Shown in pieces: positions 10,101 through 19,400 of a stretch of 64,000 nt of DNA (within the stretch, counting starts at the first letter, position 1; each line of letters opens with the position of its first letter). Both the position numbers and the translations under genes were made by a program. The stretch is from Sphingobacterium gobiense (GTDB lineage Bacteria; Bacteroidota; Bacteroidia; Sphingobacteriales; Sphingobacteriaceae). The stretch spans positions 434,001 through 498,000 of the forward strand of contig NZ_PVBS01000001.1 in assembly GCF_002980575.1 (NCBI RefSeq). Direction: 5' to 3'. Below the pieces are notes generated by a model, which was given only the letters and a program-made list of their open reading frames with translations, was not told where the DNA came from and ran no database searches.

Positions 10101-10609
10101 TCCTATTACAGGGTCGTTCGGGCGGCGAAATTGTCAATCAGAACTATCGTTTTTTGGGGTTCTGGAACAGCGGACGGAACCTATTTGCCGGAGCATCCAA
10201 TTTTTGGGAATCCGAACAAAATCCGGGCGACGGTGTAAATCCAAGGCCTTCGGCCAACCGCCGACCGTTTCAGCAGGGTTTTTCGACGCTTTGGGTAGAG
10301 GATGCATCCTTTCTTCGGGTGAAGAACATTACGCTTTCCTACAACATTCCCCAGTCCGTTTTAAGTAAAACGCCTTTTGATAGTTTCAGGGTATTCTTAA
10401 ATGCGGACAACGTGCTATTATTCAGTAAGTATAGGGGATACGATCCTGAAAATACAACTTATAAAGCGACCAATTACAGTGCGGGTACATCAGCAGCAAA
10501 TACAGGGGTGGCGACTCCGTCGTTTCCTTCGGGCTCGATGCTCGGTATCGATTATGGATCTTATCCTTTACCACTGGTCGTTACATTGGGTTTTAAAACT
10601 TCATTTTAA
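7115..10609 (+). CDS. SusC/RagA-family TonB-linked outer-membrane transporter with STN domain
   Basis: A 1164-residue SusC protein. A long signal region (hydrophobic core about 24-43, with a second possible ATG at 7181) precedes an STN signalling domain (about 45-117), a carboxypeptidase-like regulatory domain (about 136-204), the SusC signature LDEVVVVGYGTQ (211-222), a TonB plug with SIYGSRGANGVIMITT, and a 22-strand barrel ending in a terminal phenylalanine. It is the import channel of the second cassette and the probable signal source for the FecR upstream. SusD begins 40 bases downstream. No degradative enzyme follows, so the substrate is unknown. Confidence 0.95.
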   Translation: MKIYVLSLWRSQLLLRYRNLIIMKLILFLIVAFSVQSYANALAQTISLNRTDAAMKDVFREIKTQTGYTIICDAAVLKKSGLVTVNLQNVPLENALKTIFDDRGLTYVVDGRSIVVHQAETKTAPMVFSATAAQREVAGRVVDGSGSTLAGISVSVKGKAIATATNESGQFTIQAQNGDVLIFSSVGYADKEVTVGSATVNVILESEDSSLDEVVVVGYGTQKKRSVTGSVASVNYDEFKDRSFSNVVQSLSGTVPGVNITQSQGAPGAAPVVQIRGISSITAGTNPLFVVDGVPLEDFNMNMINSQDIQSVEILKDASSASIYGSRGANGVIMITTKLGKPGKAIVSAGFDYGIQKVTRMVDMMDAQEWIRYYVAAKNNAWVDLNPEINKASDPNSARGGSTLYKIPEEFINSPEQFGQGTDWQDVMFRTAPMTNAQLSVSGGTDATQYLFSAGLLDQDAVLDQNYYRRLGLRSNIRQKLSDKVSVGMNLSLTGIHDRTEGVNGKSDVISLALQSDPFFPLYNENGNLGMVDPNSIWYRYPQQFNPVNLWHPYATTRFTNKKNKAYNTFALGFLEYDIIEGLKFRSSLSANLSNNTYNFYRMRNQGYGFNQDLASSAATADAGNKLNWLWENTVTYDFVMADHSFNVLAGYTSQKERTEFQSVTAANFPNDLVQTINAGTVTGGTSTASEWAIQSYLGRVNYNFMNRYFLSASIRRDGSSRFSKNNQWGYFPSVSAGWVISDESFMKGLTGLNLLKLKASYGQVGNNQIPNYGSISLLGAANYVSNGNIIAGLKPITLDNSALRWEKTSQLNVGLDVAVLQNRLSATVEVYRSITEDMLLNVPIPDITGFSSQLTNVGKMRNSGVEILVSSKNVQGNFTWSTDVNFSLNRNKVLQLGPGNAPIYYTDNETTVRTAVGSPVSDYFGYVFDGVYNNITEIENSPHEGTTRPGDPIIVDINGDGQITTDDRTVLGNNQANFIAGITNRFGYKGIELSFLLQGRSGGEIVNQNYRFLGFWNSGRNLFAGASNFWESEQNPGDGVNPRPSANRRPFQQGFSTLWVEDASFLRVKNITLSYNIPQSVLSKTPFDSFRVFLNADNVLLFSKYRGYDPENTTYKATNYSAGTSAANTGVATPSFPSGSMLGIDYGSYPLPLVVTLGFKTSF

Positions 10610-10649
10610 GGAGATAGCATTTACAGACATTATCTAAACGTTTTCAATA

Positions 10650-12080
10650 ATGAAAAAGATGAATCATTTTAATAAGATTGCACTGTCGTTAGTCGTTTTG
10701 TTTATGGCTGGTTGTGGGCAATCGTTTACGGATCTGGCACCGATTTCTAACGCCAATACCGACAACTTTTATAACAGCGAAGCAGACTTTGAATCTGCCA
10801 TTACGGCATCTATGAATACCTTGTACAGTGTATATGCTCCCGAAGGGCCGGTTTCCTACACGGGCGAGCTGATGAGCGACAATGCCACGTTGTACTTGAT
10901 AGCTGGCGCTCAGGCTGATAAGTATGGGATTCGCGACTACACGATCCAGACAGCTAATGTCATGGTATACAGCTTCTGGAGAACATTCTATAGTGCGTTA
11001 TTTAGTGTAAACACGGTGCTTGATAAGCTCCAGGAGGCTTCACAGCTGGATGTGGAATATAAAAAGACGGCAGAAGCGGAGATGCGTTTCTTACGGGGTT
11101 TGTACTATTTCTACATGGTACGGATGTGGGGTGGTGTACCACTCGTCACCAAAGCGGTATCGGCACAAGAGAGCTATGGCATTTTAAGGTCCACGGAAGC
11201 GGAAGTGTATGAACAGATAAAGGCCGACTTGCAATTTGCGGTGGAGAATTTGCCTTTGGCATCGAACGTAAAACTGGTCGGCCGACCAACCAAGGGTGCT
11301 GCGCAGACAGCTTTAGGGGAGGTATACCTGACCTTAGGCGACAAAACTAGTGCTACGCAAACGCTACTGGAAGTATACAATAGTGGGCAGTATGCATTAC
11401 TTCCTACCTTTGCCGAGGTGTGGGGCCCCGACGTGAAGAACACCAAAGAGTCCGTTTTTGAAATCCAGTATTCTTCGGCGAACGCGAGCACCGGCACACA
11501 CAGCCCATTTTATCAATTCTTCTTTCCGAATGTAAATTTATCCGGATTTTCGGGAGTAGGTATGAACCAGGTCACGGACGATCTGTATGATGAGTACGAA
11601 GCAGGAGATCCGAGGAGAGATATTACAGTCGCCCTAGGATATCAAAGTGGAGCAACCTTTGTAGAACAGAAGTTTTATCAGAAATGGATCCACCCGGGTG
11701 CGACCGTGAACGGTACAACTTTACTCGCGGATAACGATTTTATGGTATATCGTTTTGCGGATGTGCTATTGATGCTGACGGAAGCGACGGGAGACCCTCA
11801 ATATATGAATGAGGTGAGAGATCGGGCCGATTTACCGTTGTGGGGCACGTCAGGATATCCGACAGCTAAGTATGGTACGCTTCCACTAGCGCTCGAACAC
11901 GAAGCGCGTATGGAACTTGCCGGCGAATTTAAACGCTGGTTTGTATTGAAACGTCAAAACCGGGCTGTTCCGGTGCTAACAGCTAAAGGAAAACCGGTTA
12001 CTGAGGAAAAACTGTTACTTCCCATTCCGGATATTGTACGTTTACAAAACAATCTGATTACACAGAACGATGGCTACTAA
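10650..12080 (+). CDS. SusD/RagB-family nutrient-binding lipoprotein
   Basis: A 476-residue surface lipoprotein with a lipobox ending at Cys22 (LFMAGC). The N-terminal TPR-rich SusD fold is visible in segments such as AEMRFLRGLYYFYMVRMWGG and the C-terminal RagB/SusD domain includes LALEHEARMELAGEFKRWF. It caps the SusC barrel encoded immediately upstream and binds the substrate at the cell surface. It is somewhat shorter than many SusD proteins (500-600 residues). It is the last gene of the cassette; a terminator follows at 12116-12147. Confidence 0.94.
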   Translation: MKKMNHFNKIALSLVVLFMAGCGQSFTDLAPISNANTDNFYNSEADFESAITASMNTLYSVYAPEGPVSYTGELMSDNATLYLIAGAQADKYGIRDYTIQTANVMVYSFWRTFYSALFSVNTVLDKLQEASQLDVEYKKTAEAEMRFLRGLYYFYMVRMWGGVPLVTKAVSAQESYGILRSTEAEVYEQIKADLQFAVENLPLASNVKLVGRPTKGAAQTALGEVYLTLGDKTSATQTLLEVYNSGQYALLPTFAEVWGPDVKNTKESVFEIQYSSANASTGTHSPFYQFFFPNVNLSGFSGVGMNQVTDDLYDEYEAGDPRRDITVALGYQSGATFVEQKFYQKWIHPGATVNGTTLLADNDFMVYRFADVLLMLTEATGDPQYMNEVRDRADLPLWGTSGYPTAKYGTLPLALEHEARMELAGEFKRWFVLKRQNRAVPVLTAKGKPVTEEKLLLPIPDIVRLQNNLITQNDGY

Positions 12081-12115
12081 AATAAAAGCAAGAATAGGAA
12101 CGCGTAATTGATATG

Positions 12116-12147
12116 AACTCCCGGGGTGTAAGCCTCGGGAGTTTTTT
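12116..12147 (+). terminator. Intrinsic terminator after susD
   Basis: Arms AACTCCCG (12116-12123) and CGGGAGTT (12136-12143) pair perfectly over eight bases around a 12-base loop, followed by a run of six T. It lies 36 bases after the susD stop and closes the second cassette. Confidence 0.85.
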
Positions 12148-12236
12148 AATACGTGATAGCAAATGTGTAATATACTAATTTCATGATGGATTGTTTTTGC
12201 TAGTTACATGTTAAGTATATTTTTTTTCAAACATAT

Positions 12237-12890
12237 ATGAAAGTTTCTTCTTTCAGTAACGTTTTCGTAGACATTGTTGTTTATCTTTATCAAACAACTA
12301 AGTATTGGATAGTGCAAGATTTTAAACAGCGTATACAGCAGCATTTTGGAGAGCTTACAGATCAAGAATGTGAACTGGTGATCTCGTTTTTTAAAGAAGA
12401 GACCCTTCAAAAAAATGACTTCTTTACCGAGACGGGAAAAATCTGTGACAAGTTAGGCATCATTAGCTCAGGAATTCTTAGGGTGTATGCTTATGCGGAT
12501 GGTAAGGATGTTACACAGTGGATTGCGACAGACGATTCGTTTATGACGGAGGTGTTAGGCTTCTTTTTCGATCAGCCTAACCGATATAATATTCAGGCAT
12601 TTACAGATACCAAATTATGGCGTATTACTAAAGCAGATTACCAAAAACTGGCTGAGGTCTTCCCGAAATGGAAAGAGATTGAAAAGCAATTTATGATGAA
12701 GTGCTTCTCTATGATAGAGAATAGGATATTCGCGCATTTGTCGATGAATGCAGAACAACGGTATAATGTTTATTTTGAACAAAATAAAGACCTGTTCAAC
12801 AAAATTCCGCTACATTATATTGCTTCCTTGCTGGGGATGTCTGCCGAAACCTTTAGTAGGATCAGAAAGCGCCAGATGGAAAAACCTTGA
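12237..12890 (+). CDS. Crp/Fnr-family transcriptional regulator
   Basis: A 217-residue regulator with an N-terminal cyclic-nucleotide-binding-like beta-barrel (about residues 40-130) and a C-terminal recognition segment HYIASLLGMSAETFSRIRKR (about 193-212). It has no obvious cysteine cluster at the N-terminus for an iron-sulfur centre, so oxygen sensing of the FNR type is not supported; the ligand is unknown. The first 25 residues are not typical of the family, and a GTG at 12312 is an alternative start that would give the usual N-terminus. A palindrome resembling a Crp/Fnr site (12886-12901) overlaps its stop codon and precedes the DUF4260 gene, a likely target. Confidence 0.9.
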   Translation: MKVSSFSNVFVDIVVYLYQTTKYWIVQDFKQRIQQHFGELTDQECELVISFFKEETLQKNDFFTETGKICDKLGIISSGILRVYAYADGKDVTQWIATDDSFMTEVLGFFFDQPNRYNIQAFTDTKLWRITKADYQKLAEVFPKWKEIEKQFMMKCFSMIENRIFAHLSMNAEQRYNVYFEQNKDLFNKIPLHYIASLLGMSAETFSRIRKRQMEKP

Positions 12891-12901
12891 CTTTTGTCAA
12901 G
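12886..12901. promoter_or_regulatory. Crp/Fnr-type operator candidate
   Basis: CTTGAC-TTTT-GTCAAG is a perfect six-base inverted repeat with a four-base spacer, the geometry of FNR/Dnr-type sites (TTGAT-N4-ATCAA). It overlaps the stop codon of the Crp/Fnr gene. The nearby sequence GACCTTTG (12923-12930) is a near match to the -7 consensus; a start just after it would put the palindrome about 41-43 bases upstream, the class II activator position. The link to the adjacent regulator is inference. Confidence 0.5.
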
Positions 12902-12951
12902 ATGATTGGCGTAGCGATTGACGACCTTTGTTATATCAAAAATAAGATATC

Positions 12952-13320
12952 ATGACAAAGCAAATGGATACACTATTGAAACTCGAAGAAATAGGACAGT
13001 TTTTACTTGCCATATTATTGTTTACGCAATTGGATTACGTCTGGTGGGTTTTCCCTGCTTGCCTGTTATTACCTGATATTTCCATGCTGGGCTATGCGAT
13101 AAATCCTAGGGTAGGGGCTGTCACATACAATATTTTTCATCATAAACTCACGGCGTTGCTGGTTTTAGGTCTAGGGTTTATGTTTCATATCCCCGTATTG
13201 TCCTTGGCAGGTATCATCCTTTTCGGTCATGCGGCTATGGATCGGATTTTTGGATACGGCTTGAAGTATAGTGACGATTTTAAAAATACGCACCTTGGTC
13301 GGACTGGTAAAGTGAAATAA
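12952..13320 (+). CDS. DUF4260 family membrane protein
   Basis: A 122-residue integral membrane protein with hydrophobic segments at about residues 15-45, 63-80 and 83-96 and the conserved pieces FPACLLLPDISMLGYAINP, NIFHHK and FGHAAMDRIFGYGLKY, which fit the DUF4260 family. No biochemical role is known for the family. It follows a Crp/Fnr gene by 61 bases and an FNR-like palindrome lies between, so it is probably controlled by that regulator. The sequence after its stop is made of gene remnants. Confidence 0.85.
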   Translation: MTKQMDTLLKLEEIGQFLLAILLFTQLDYVWWVFPACLLLPDISMLGYAINPRVGAVTYNIFHHKLTALLVLGLGFMFHIPVLSLAGIILFGHAAMDRIFGYGLKYSDDFKNTHLGRTGKVK

Positions 13321-13321
13321 C

Positions 13322-13495
13322 GTCGGAGACGCAGACGAATTAACAAACCAGCATATTGATATAAGCGAACTGATTAAAACCAATATAACTGACCAACTTT
13401 TAAATACCGCTACGGCCGAACAAAGAATTAAATTGCTGTCGTCCTTTTTAATACAGCAGACTGCACAAATGATCCGGTCGAACAGCACGACCTGA
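13322..13495 (+). pseudogene. Remnant of an AraC-type regulator (sensor part)
   Basis: One frame from 13322 reads about 57 codons to a TGA at 13493-13495 and contains DADELTNQHIDISELI and TATAEQRIKLLSSFL, which resemble the end of the N-terminal sensor region of Bacteroidota AraC regulators (the DELTN... and ...ERI.LL..FL pattern). There is no start codon in good context and no HTH domain. The fragment runs straight into a different gene remnant in another frame. Family assignment is by eye and moderate. Confidence 0.45.
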
Positions 13496-13554
13496 GTCAA
13501 CATCAGCCCGCTATTGTAGACAAGATGAAGAAAGCCTATGCTGATGCGGCCTAG
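13468..13554 (+). pseudogene. Remnant of a sulfatase C-terminus
   Basis: In a frame different from the AraC-like remnant, these bases encode NDPVEQHDLSQHQPAIVDK followed by MKKAYADAA and a stop at 13552-13554. This matches the usual tail of type I sulfatases (the DP.EQ.DL...HP.IV...K pattern). Only about 28 codons survive and there is no catalytic part. The join with the AraC-like piece is near 13465, so two unrelated genes were fused by a deletion or rearrangement. Confidence 0.5.
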
Positions 13555-13560
13555 TTAGCG

Positions 13561-14343
13561 CTACGAATTTCCGTAGAGGTTGGATTCACCTCCGTCGATG
13601 GCAATAGTCTGTCCATTTACATAACCATTTTCTTCACTGATAAGAAAGGCTACTAGTTTAGCCACATCTTTTGGCTGCCCCAAAGCACGGGTGGGGTTGC
13701 GTTGCGAATATTCGCGTTCGGCAGCTTCTGGGTTATCAGGATTTACTTGTTTGAAAGCTTCGGCGACCATGGGTGTCAATATGGCGCCTGGAGCAATGGC
13801 GTTGGTCAGTATCCCATCTTTTCCGTACTCGATGGCCGCATTTTTTGTCATGCCGCTGACGGCGTGCTTGGTGGCTACATAGGGTGTCTGGTTTACGACA
13901 CCTCGGATACCGCCTACAGAGGCCACATTTACAATACGACCGTACTTTTGTTTTTGCATAACGGGGATAACGTGTCGCATACCAAAGTACACACCCATGA
14001 GGTTAATATCGACGACTTTACGGAACACATCAAGATTGTATTCGGCAAGTGGAGCCTGACGGCCCTCAATACCTGCGTTATTGTATAAACCGTCTATCCT
14101 ACCAAACGAAGATTCGGCAAGCTCAACATAGGCCTTTACGTCTTCTTCTTTGGATACGTCTGCGACGTGGGTTACAATTTCTGCATCAGGAAATTCCGCA
14201 CGGATCTCATCTGCTGCTTTTTCAAGCGCTTCTTTATTGTAATCTACCAATACTTGTTTGGCACCTCTGGTAGCAAACTCCTGGGCAGCAGCAAGACCTA
14301 GTCCCATAGCTGCTCCCGTGATAATAATTACTTTTTTATCCAT
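13561..14343 (-). CDS. Short-chain dehydrogenase/reductase (SDR)
   Basis: A 260-residue classical SDR. It has the cofactor motif TGAAMGLG (9-16), NNAG (88-91), catalytic Ser142, Tyr155 and Lys159 (YVATK), and the C-terminal IAIDGG. It should reduce or oxidise a small alcohol or ketone with NAD(P)(H); the substrate cannot be deduced. The frame extends upstream to an ATG at 14394, but the ATG at 14343 starts right at the Rossmann fold (MDKKVIIITG) and a TATATTTG promoter element lies at 14397-14404. It has no operon partner on its strand. Confidence 0.92.
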   Translation of the reverse strand: MDKKVIIITGAAMGLGLAAAQEFATRGAKQVLVDYNKEALEKAADEIRAEFPDAEIVTHVADVSKEEDVKAYVELAESSFGRIDGLYNNAGIEGRQAPLAEYNLDVFRKVVDINLMGVYFGMRHVIPVMQKQKYGRIVNVASVGGIRGVVNQTPYVATKHAVSGMTKNAAIEYGKDGILTNAIAPGAILTPMVAEAFKQVNPDNPEAAEREYSQRNPTRALGQPKDVAKLVAFLISEENGYVNGQTIAIDGGESNLYGNS

Positions 14344-14396
14344 CTCTTTAATATTTAAACCAGACTTACAAAGCGTATAGTTGCTGGATGTCATAT

Positions 14397-14404
14397 CAAA
14401 TATA
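14397..14404 (-). promoter_or_regulatory. Candidate -7 element for the SDR gene
   Basis: On the minus strand the bases read TATATTTG, an exact TAnnTTTG match. The resulting leader of about 45 bases supports the start at 14343 and rules against the upstream ATG at 14394, which would lie at the transcript's first bases. Confidence 0.45.
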
Positions 14405-14600
14405 CCACTTCTGTGTTAGTGTTTTGTTAAAGTAGGGTAATATCAAAATTAAGCAATAACAAAAGTTCCATTATTGAAAGTATAAAAGCTTCCATTGCTA
14501 ATGGGTAGTTTTTTTGGATAGAATAGTTCCGTCAAACTTTGGTATTCCAACAGCGGTGATGAACAGGCGCAGTGGTAAAGCTATACTTTTAAATTAATGG

Positions 14601-14630
14601 TTGTTTTATATTAGGATAATCTTAACTTTA
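14601..14630 (+). promoter_or_regulatory. Candidate promoter for the third sigma gene
   Basis: TTG (14601-14603), a 19-base spacer, then TAACTTTA (14623-14630), close to the Bacteroidota consensus TTG-N19-TAnnTTTG. The ATG of the sigma gene follows at 14666, giving a leader of about 30 bases. Confidence 0.5.
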
Positions 14631-14665
14631 TACCAATAACTTATTATTGCGGCAGTTTCTCAAAC

Positions 14666-15232
14666 ATGAATGCAAACGACCTAGGCACACTTAATCATAC
14701 AATCAGCTTGCTAAAAGAAGGCGACTTGGATGCCTTTCGTGTCTTGTATGACCGCCACTTCGAAGTTTTGACGCGACGGCTGCAGACCTTTTTGCACGAC
14801 GATATATTGGTTCAAGAGGTCGTGCAGGACACATTTGTGCAGGTGTGGCTAAAAAGAGAAACGATAGATCCGGCTAAAGACTTTCTGGCCTGGATCAGCA
14901 CTATAGCCAAGCGAAAATCCATCGACATCCTCCGCCGTCAGGTCAAACTAACGCTTGCCATGGACGAACTTAAGGCCGAGGAATCGTATGAACCTAGCGC
15001 CGAACAGGCACTGATACAGCGGGAGGAGCATGAAAAGCTGTCCCGCCTATTGGATGTACTGCCGGAGCAGCAGCGGCAGGTACTGATGTTGGCTAAGCTC
15101 CATGAACTCAGCTACCAAGAGATAGCCGACAAGATGAAGATATCCAAGAATACGGTGAAAAACCACCTTGTAAAGGCGATGAAAGTCCTTAAATACCGGA
15201 CAACGATTTTTTTCATCTTTTTTCTTTTCTGA
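14666..15232 (+). CDS. ECF RNA polymerase sigma-70 factor
   Basis: A 188-residue ECF sigma factor. Region 2 contains FRVLYDRHFEVLTRRL and VQEVVQDTFVQVWLKR (about 19-60); region 4 contains LPEQQRQVLMLAKLHELSYQ and the HTH EIADKMKISKNTVKNHL (about 132-172). It ends in a short hydrophobic tail. It starts the third cassette, with fecR 47 bases downstream, then susC, susD and two lipoprotein genes, all on the plus strand and closely spaced. Confidence 0.92.
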   Translation: MNANDLGTLNHTISLLKEGDLDAFRVLYDRHFEVLTRRLQTFLHDDILVQEVVQDTFVQVWLKRETIDPAKDFLAWISTIAKRKSIDILRRQVKLTLAMDELKAEESYEPSAEQALIQREEHEKLSRLLDVLPEQQRQVLMLAKLHELSYQEIADKMKISKNTVKNHLVKAMKVLKYRTTIFFIFFLF

Positions 15233-15279
15233 CTAGTCCTTTTTTTTCTTCCATTCGTATTAAGGATAACAAAACAAGT

Positions 15280-16461
15280 ATGGATCAAAAAGAAAGAATA
15301 GCAGACCTGATCATCCGGTACGGCCAGCAGCAGTTAAACGCTGCGGAGCTCCAGGAACTATCAGTCTATCTTACACAGCAAACGGATAGTGAACTATCGG
15401 CGGTGCTTGACGATCTCATGGCGGGAGAAACGTCCGGTAGAGGTAACTTGGATAAAGAGCAAGTTTTTCAACTTATTATCAACGACAAGCGGATGGCGTC
15501 CGACCTTCCGCAGCGGTCACGCACACGCACGGCCAGCCTGTGGCCAAAGCATATCTTGCGCTGGGCAGCGGCCATCATCGTCTGTTGCGGCTTAGGTGTA
15601 GGTATGCAGCAATGGAAGAAGGGGACCGTAGACAGCAATACCGCCGTCGCCGCAGTCATCCTTCCGGCCAAACCCTCCGCCAACTTAATGTTGGAGGACG
15701 GGACGGCCTTACCGCTTGCTGCCGGGCAGCAGGAGATTGTACTGAAAGACGGTGGGATTTATTATACTAATGGCGAAACTGTCGGCCTCCCGCGGTTGCT
15801 TGCAGAAGAAACAGTTGTCCTGGCTACGCCGATGGGCGCAACCTACAGCATCCGCTTTGCTGACGGGACACACGTAAACCTCAATGCAGGATCTAAAATC
15901 AGCTTTCCACTCGTCTTTTCTGCCGAACGACGAAGGGTGGAACTTGACGGGGAAGCGTATTTCGACGTGCAAAAAGGAACAGCAGCAAGCTGGCCGTTTG
16001 AAGTGCATTCCGGAAACCATGTGGCCCGTGTGTTAGGTACCACCTTCAACATACAGGCGTACAGTGATCAGAATAAATACACGACGACATTGTACACCGG
16101 CAGTTTGGAAGTAGCGGACACCAAGCGGCCTGATCAGAAAATGAAGCTCCTGCCGCGGCAGCGTCTGGTCGCCGAAAAGGAGAAGGCCCCCACGCTTACG
16201 GCGCTTGCCGATACGAGGGAGACCGATTGGACACAGGGCGTCTTTGTTTTCAATGACCGACCGCTCTCCGACATTGTGGAGGAACTTGAGCGATGGTACA
16301 ACGTAGAGTTTGTGTTCCAAGACAAGCTTCAGCAGGAAGTATTCACCGGTGTGGCTTCCCGCGGGCAAAGTTTGCAGGAGGTATTGGAACTTCTCGAGCT
16401 GACCGGTACGGTCGATTTTCGTATTCATCAGCGTAAAATTTCCATATTCAAGGGTATATAG
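15280..16461 (+). CDS. FecR-family anti-sigma factor
   Basis: A 393-residue membrane anti-sigma factor with a cytoplasmic N-terminal part, one membrane segment (about 92-109), a FecR domain containing TPMGATYSIRFADGTHVNLN (about 187-206), and a C-terminal DUF4974 domain (about 315-390). It should sequester the sigma factor encoded upstream and receive the signal from the STN domain of the SusC encoded 37 bases downstream. The gene is noticeably GC-rich in places compared with the other fecR genes in the window. Confidence 0.93.
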   Translation: MDQKERIADLIIRYGQQQLNAAELQELSVYLTQQTDSELSAVLDDLMAGETSGRGNLDKEQVFQLIINDKRMASDLPQRSRTRTASLWPKHILRWAAAIIVCCGLGVGMQQWKKGTVDSNTAVAAVILPAKPSANLMLEDGTALPLAAGQQEIVLKDGGIYYTNGETVGLPRLLAEETVVLATPMGATYSIRFADGTHVNLNAGSKISFPLVFSAERRRVELDGEAYFDVQKGTAASWPFEVHSGNHVARVLGTTFNIQAYSDQNKYTTTLYTGSLEVADTKRPDQKMKLLPRQRLVAEKEKAPTLTALADTRETDWTQGVFVFNDRPLSDIVEELERWYNVEFVFQDKLQQEVFTGVASRGQSLQEVLELLELTGTVDFRIHQRKISIFKGI

Positions 16462-16498
16462 ACCTGTATCAAACTTCATAAACTTTTATTAACGAAAA

Positions 16499-19400
16499 AT
16501 GAGACGACGATTTTCATTTCGCCGCCTGTTGGACATCCAAGCGAGGAATGGCTACAGGCTGGCAGCGTCATGCCTGCTCGCTGCAATATTACAGCTGGGG
16601 GGGCAAACGACGGCGCAAGAGATCAACCTGCAGAAAAAAAACTATGCGCTTAGCGACTTGCTTGAGCGGATGGAGGAGCAGAGTGGCTACAACTTCTTTT
16701 ACAACAGGAAGCATGTCGAGGATAAAAACGTATCGATAGGAATTCCACGGGGCACGGTGATAGCGATCCTCGACAGCGTGCTGCCCCCGCTGGGACTCCA
16801 TTATGAAAGGAGGGAGGACGCTATCGTGATTTCGCAGCGGAGAAATCCGGCCGTGCAGCCTGTAAACCAGCAGATGCTCCAAGGTCGGGTGCTGGACAAC
16901 CAGGGGCAACCTTTGAAAGGCGTAACCGTCCGCGCAACGGATGGGGGAGCTTCGACATCGACAGACGAGAACGGTAGCTTTAACCTTAGCGGTAGCGTTC
17001 CGATGGAAGTCTCCTTCCATATGGTGGGATATAACGCGCTCACCCAGACGCTTACTAGCGAAGTTGGTCAAGCGATCACACTTAGCCCGTCAAACAGCGA
17101 GCTCGAGGAAGTTGTCGTCGTCGGCTACCGATCTGTGCGACGCGATCAGGTGAACGGCGCGGTATCCGTGGTGAAGATGGAGGAGAAGGAGAAGCAGACG
17201 ATTACGCACTCCTCGCAGGCGCTGTACGGGACGAGCGGTGTCTGGATCAACCAGGCGGGCGCCAAACCAGGAAGAGATGGGGCGACCATTCGTATACGGG
17301 GAGTAAATACGCTGAATAATGCTAACCCGCTCGTGCTGCTCGATGGGATAGAATATTCGCTCAACGAGATTGATCCTGCCGATATCGAAAGCATCACCGT
17401 GCTGAAAGATGCTGCCGCAGCAATCTATGGCTCGCGTTCTTCGAACGGAGTAATCCTTGTCACCTCCAAAAAAGGCGCTGCCGGCAAAACGAAGATCGAT
17501 TTTAGAGCGCACACAGGTATTCAAGAAGCGAGCTTCCTTCCTGACGTGGTGGACGACCCGATATTGTATATGCAGATGCGGAACCGTGCGGAAGCTAACT
17601 CAGGTAAGACGGCGCTTTCATACTCTCAGGCGCAGATCGATGAATACCGCGCAGGACTCGGGACAGATCCGTCCGTTTATCCGGCATCCAACTGGTTCGA
17701 CATCGCCTTGGACCGCGGTATGCTTCAACAGTATAATGCGCGCGTGACGGGAGGAAGCGAGCAGATCAACTTTACCGCCGGAGCAGGATATATGGATCAG
17801 AAAGGAATCTTCATCGCTAACGACGATGCCAAACGATATTCTTTTGATATCAAAGTATCGGCACAGGCGACGCCCCGTCTGAAACTGAATGCCGGTTTTA
17901 TCGGAAACCTCAGGGAATTTAATGAGGTGGGCTATGGTACGAGCACGGTAATGAGCGTGATCATGCGGGGCCTGCCCATCATGTCGGACTACCGCAGGGG
18001 CAATGTGTATGGTTCTACCTGGCTCTATACCCCGGGGCGTAACAATATCGAAAACCCGCGTATGGAAGTGGAGCAGGGATTCACCCTGCGGGATTATCAG
18101 GAAACGTTGACCAACCTCTCCCTCGAATATAAACTTCCATTGGGTATTACCTATCATAATACACTCGGCTACAGGCGTATTGATCATTTTAGTAAAGACT
18201 TTATTCCGCAGATGTATACGGTAGATCCGAAGACCGGTGATATGCGTAACTTCAATGGTTCTGCGCCCCGCGTAAAAGACTGGGACTCCCTAGATAAACA
18301 GTTTACCTTGTCGCACCGGCTGGTTTTTGAAAACCAATGGGATGGGCATAACGTGCACGTGATGGCCGGGCAAGATTATCAAATCAATGACGGACGTCAT
18401 TTTCAGGCCTATAACTGGGGTTTTTACGACAATACGTTATGGGAGCTTAATGCGCTATCGGACCAAACGAATGCACAGGCGACGGGAGGATCCGCTGTCA
18501 GCAAGCTTGCGTCGGTTTACGGACGGGTGGCATACGATTATCAGGGTAAGTACACCCTAGAAGGAAGCTTACGCTATGACGGCTCCTCAAGATTCGCCCC
18601 AGGCAACCAGTGGTCGTTCTTTCCATCAGCATCGGTGGGTTGGACGGTTAACAAAGAGTCCTTTTTTAAATCCGAATCCATCAACTTTTTAAAACTGAGA
18701 GCATCGGTGGGCAGGCTGGGTAACCAGGCCGTGGGTATCGGTGTTTACAATAGTACCTTCAACATAAATCCGAGTTATAACTATAGTTTTGGCGGGACAA
18801 CGGTCGGCGGCGCCGCAACGGCAGCCCTGACAGACCGGAACATCCGATGGGAGTCGACATTATCGTATAATGCCGGCGTGGACATGAGCCTTTGGAATAA
18901 ATGGAGTATTACGGCCGATTATTTTTACAAACGTACTTTTGATATCCTCCGAGCCATTAACATCGCAAGCCAGGTGGGGGGGCTGACAGGACCGACTGTA
19001 AACCTCGGAAAGGTGGACAACAGAGGCTGGGAGGTAGGATCGTCATTTACGGATAGAAAAGGCGACCTTTCGTATTCGTTTAATGGATCGATATCCTATG
19101 TCAAGAACAAGGTTGTCGATATAGGTGGGCAGCAAGTCATCTCCGGACGGCATATTATCAAAGAAGGCTACGGCATTAACTCGTACTTCCTGTACGAAGC
19201 GACAGGCTACTACCAGTCGCAGCAGGAAATTGATGAGGCGACAGCCGTGTACGGAACGCGGTCTAAATTAAAACCGGGGTATATAAAGTACGCGAATTAT
19301 AATGGTGATAACTACATCGATGATGCCGATAAGATCATTACGGGGAGCTCCATTCCGACATGGACGTACGGCTTGGGGTTACGCGTGGGGTATAAAAGTC

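Noticed and set aside
13171..13503. A 110-codon minus-strand open frame
   Set aside because: It is antisense to the DUF4260 gene and the AraC-like remnant; the plus-strand reading explains the sequence.
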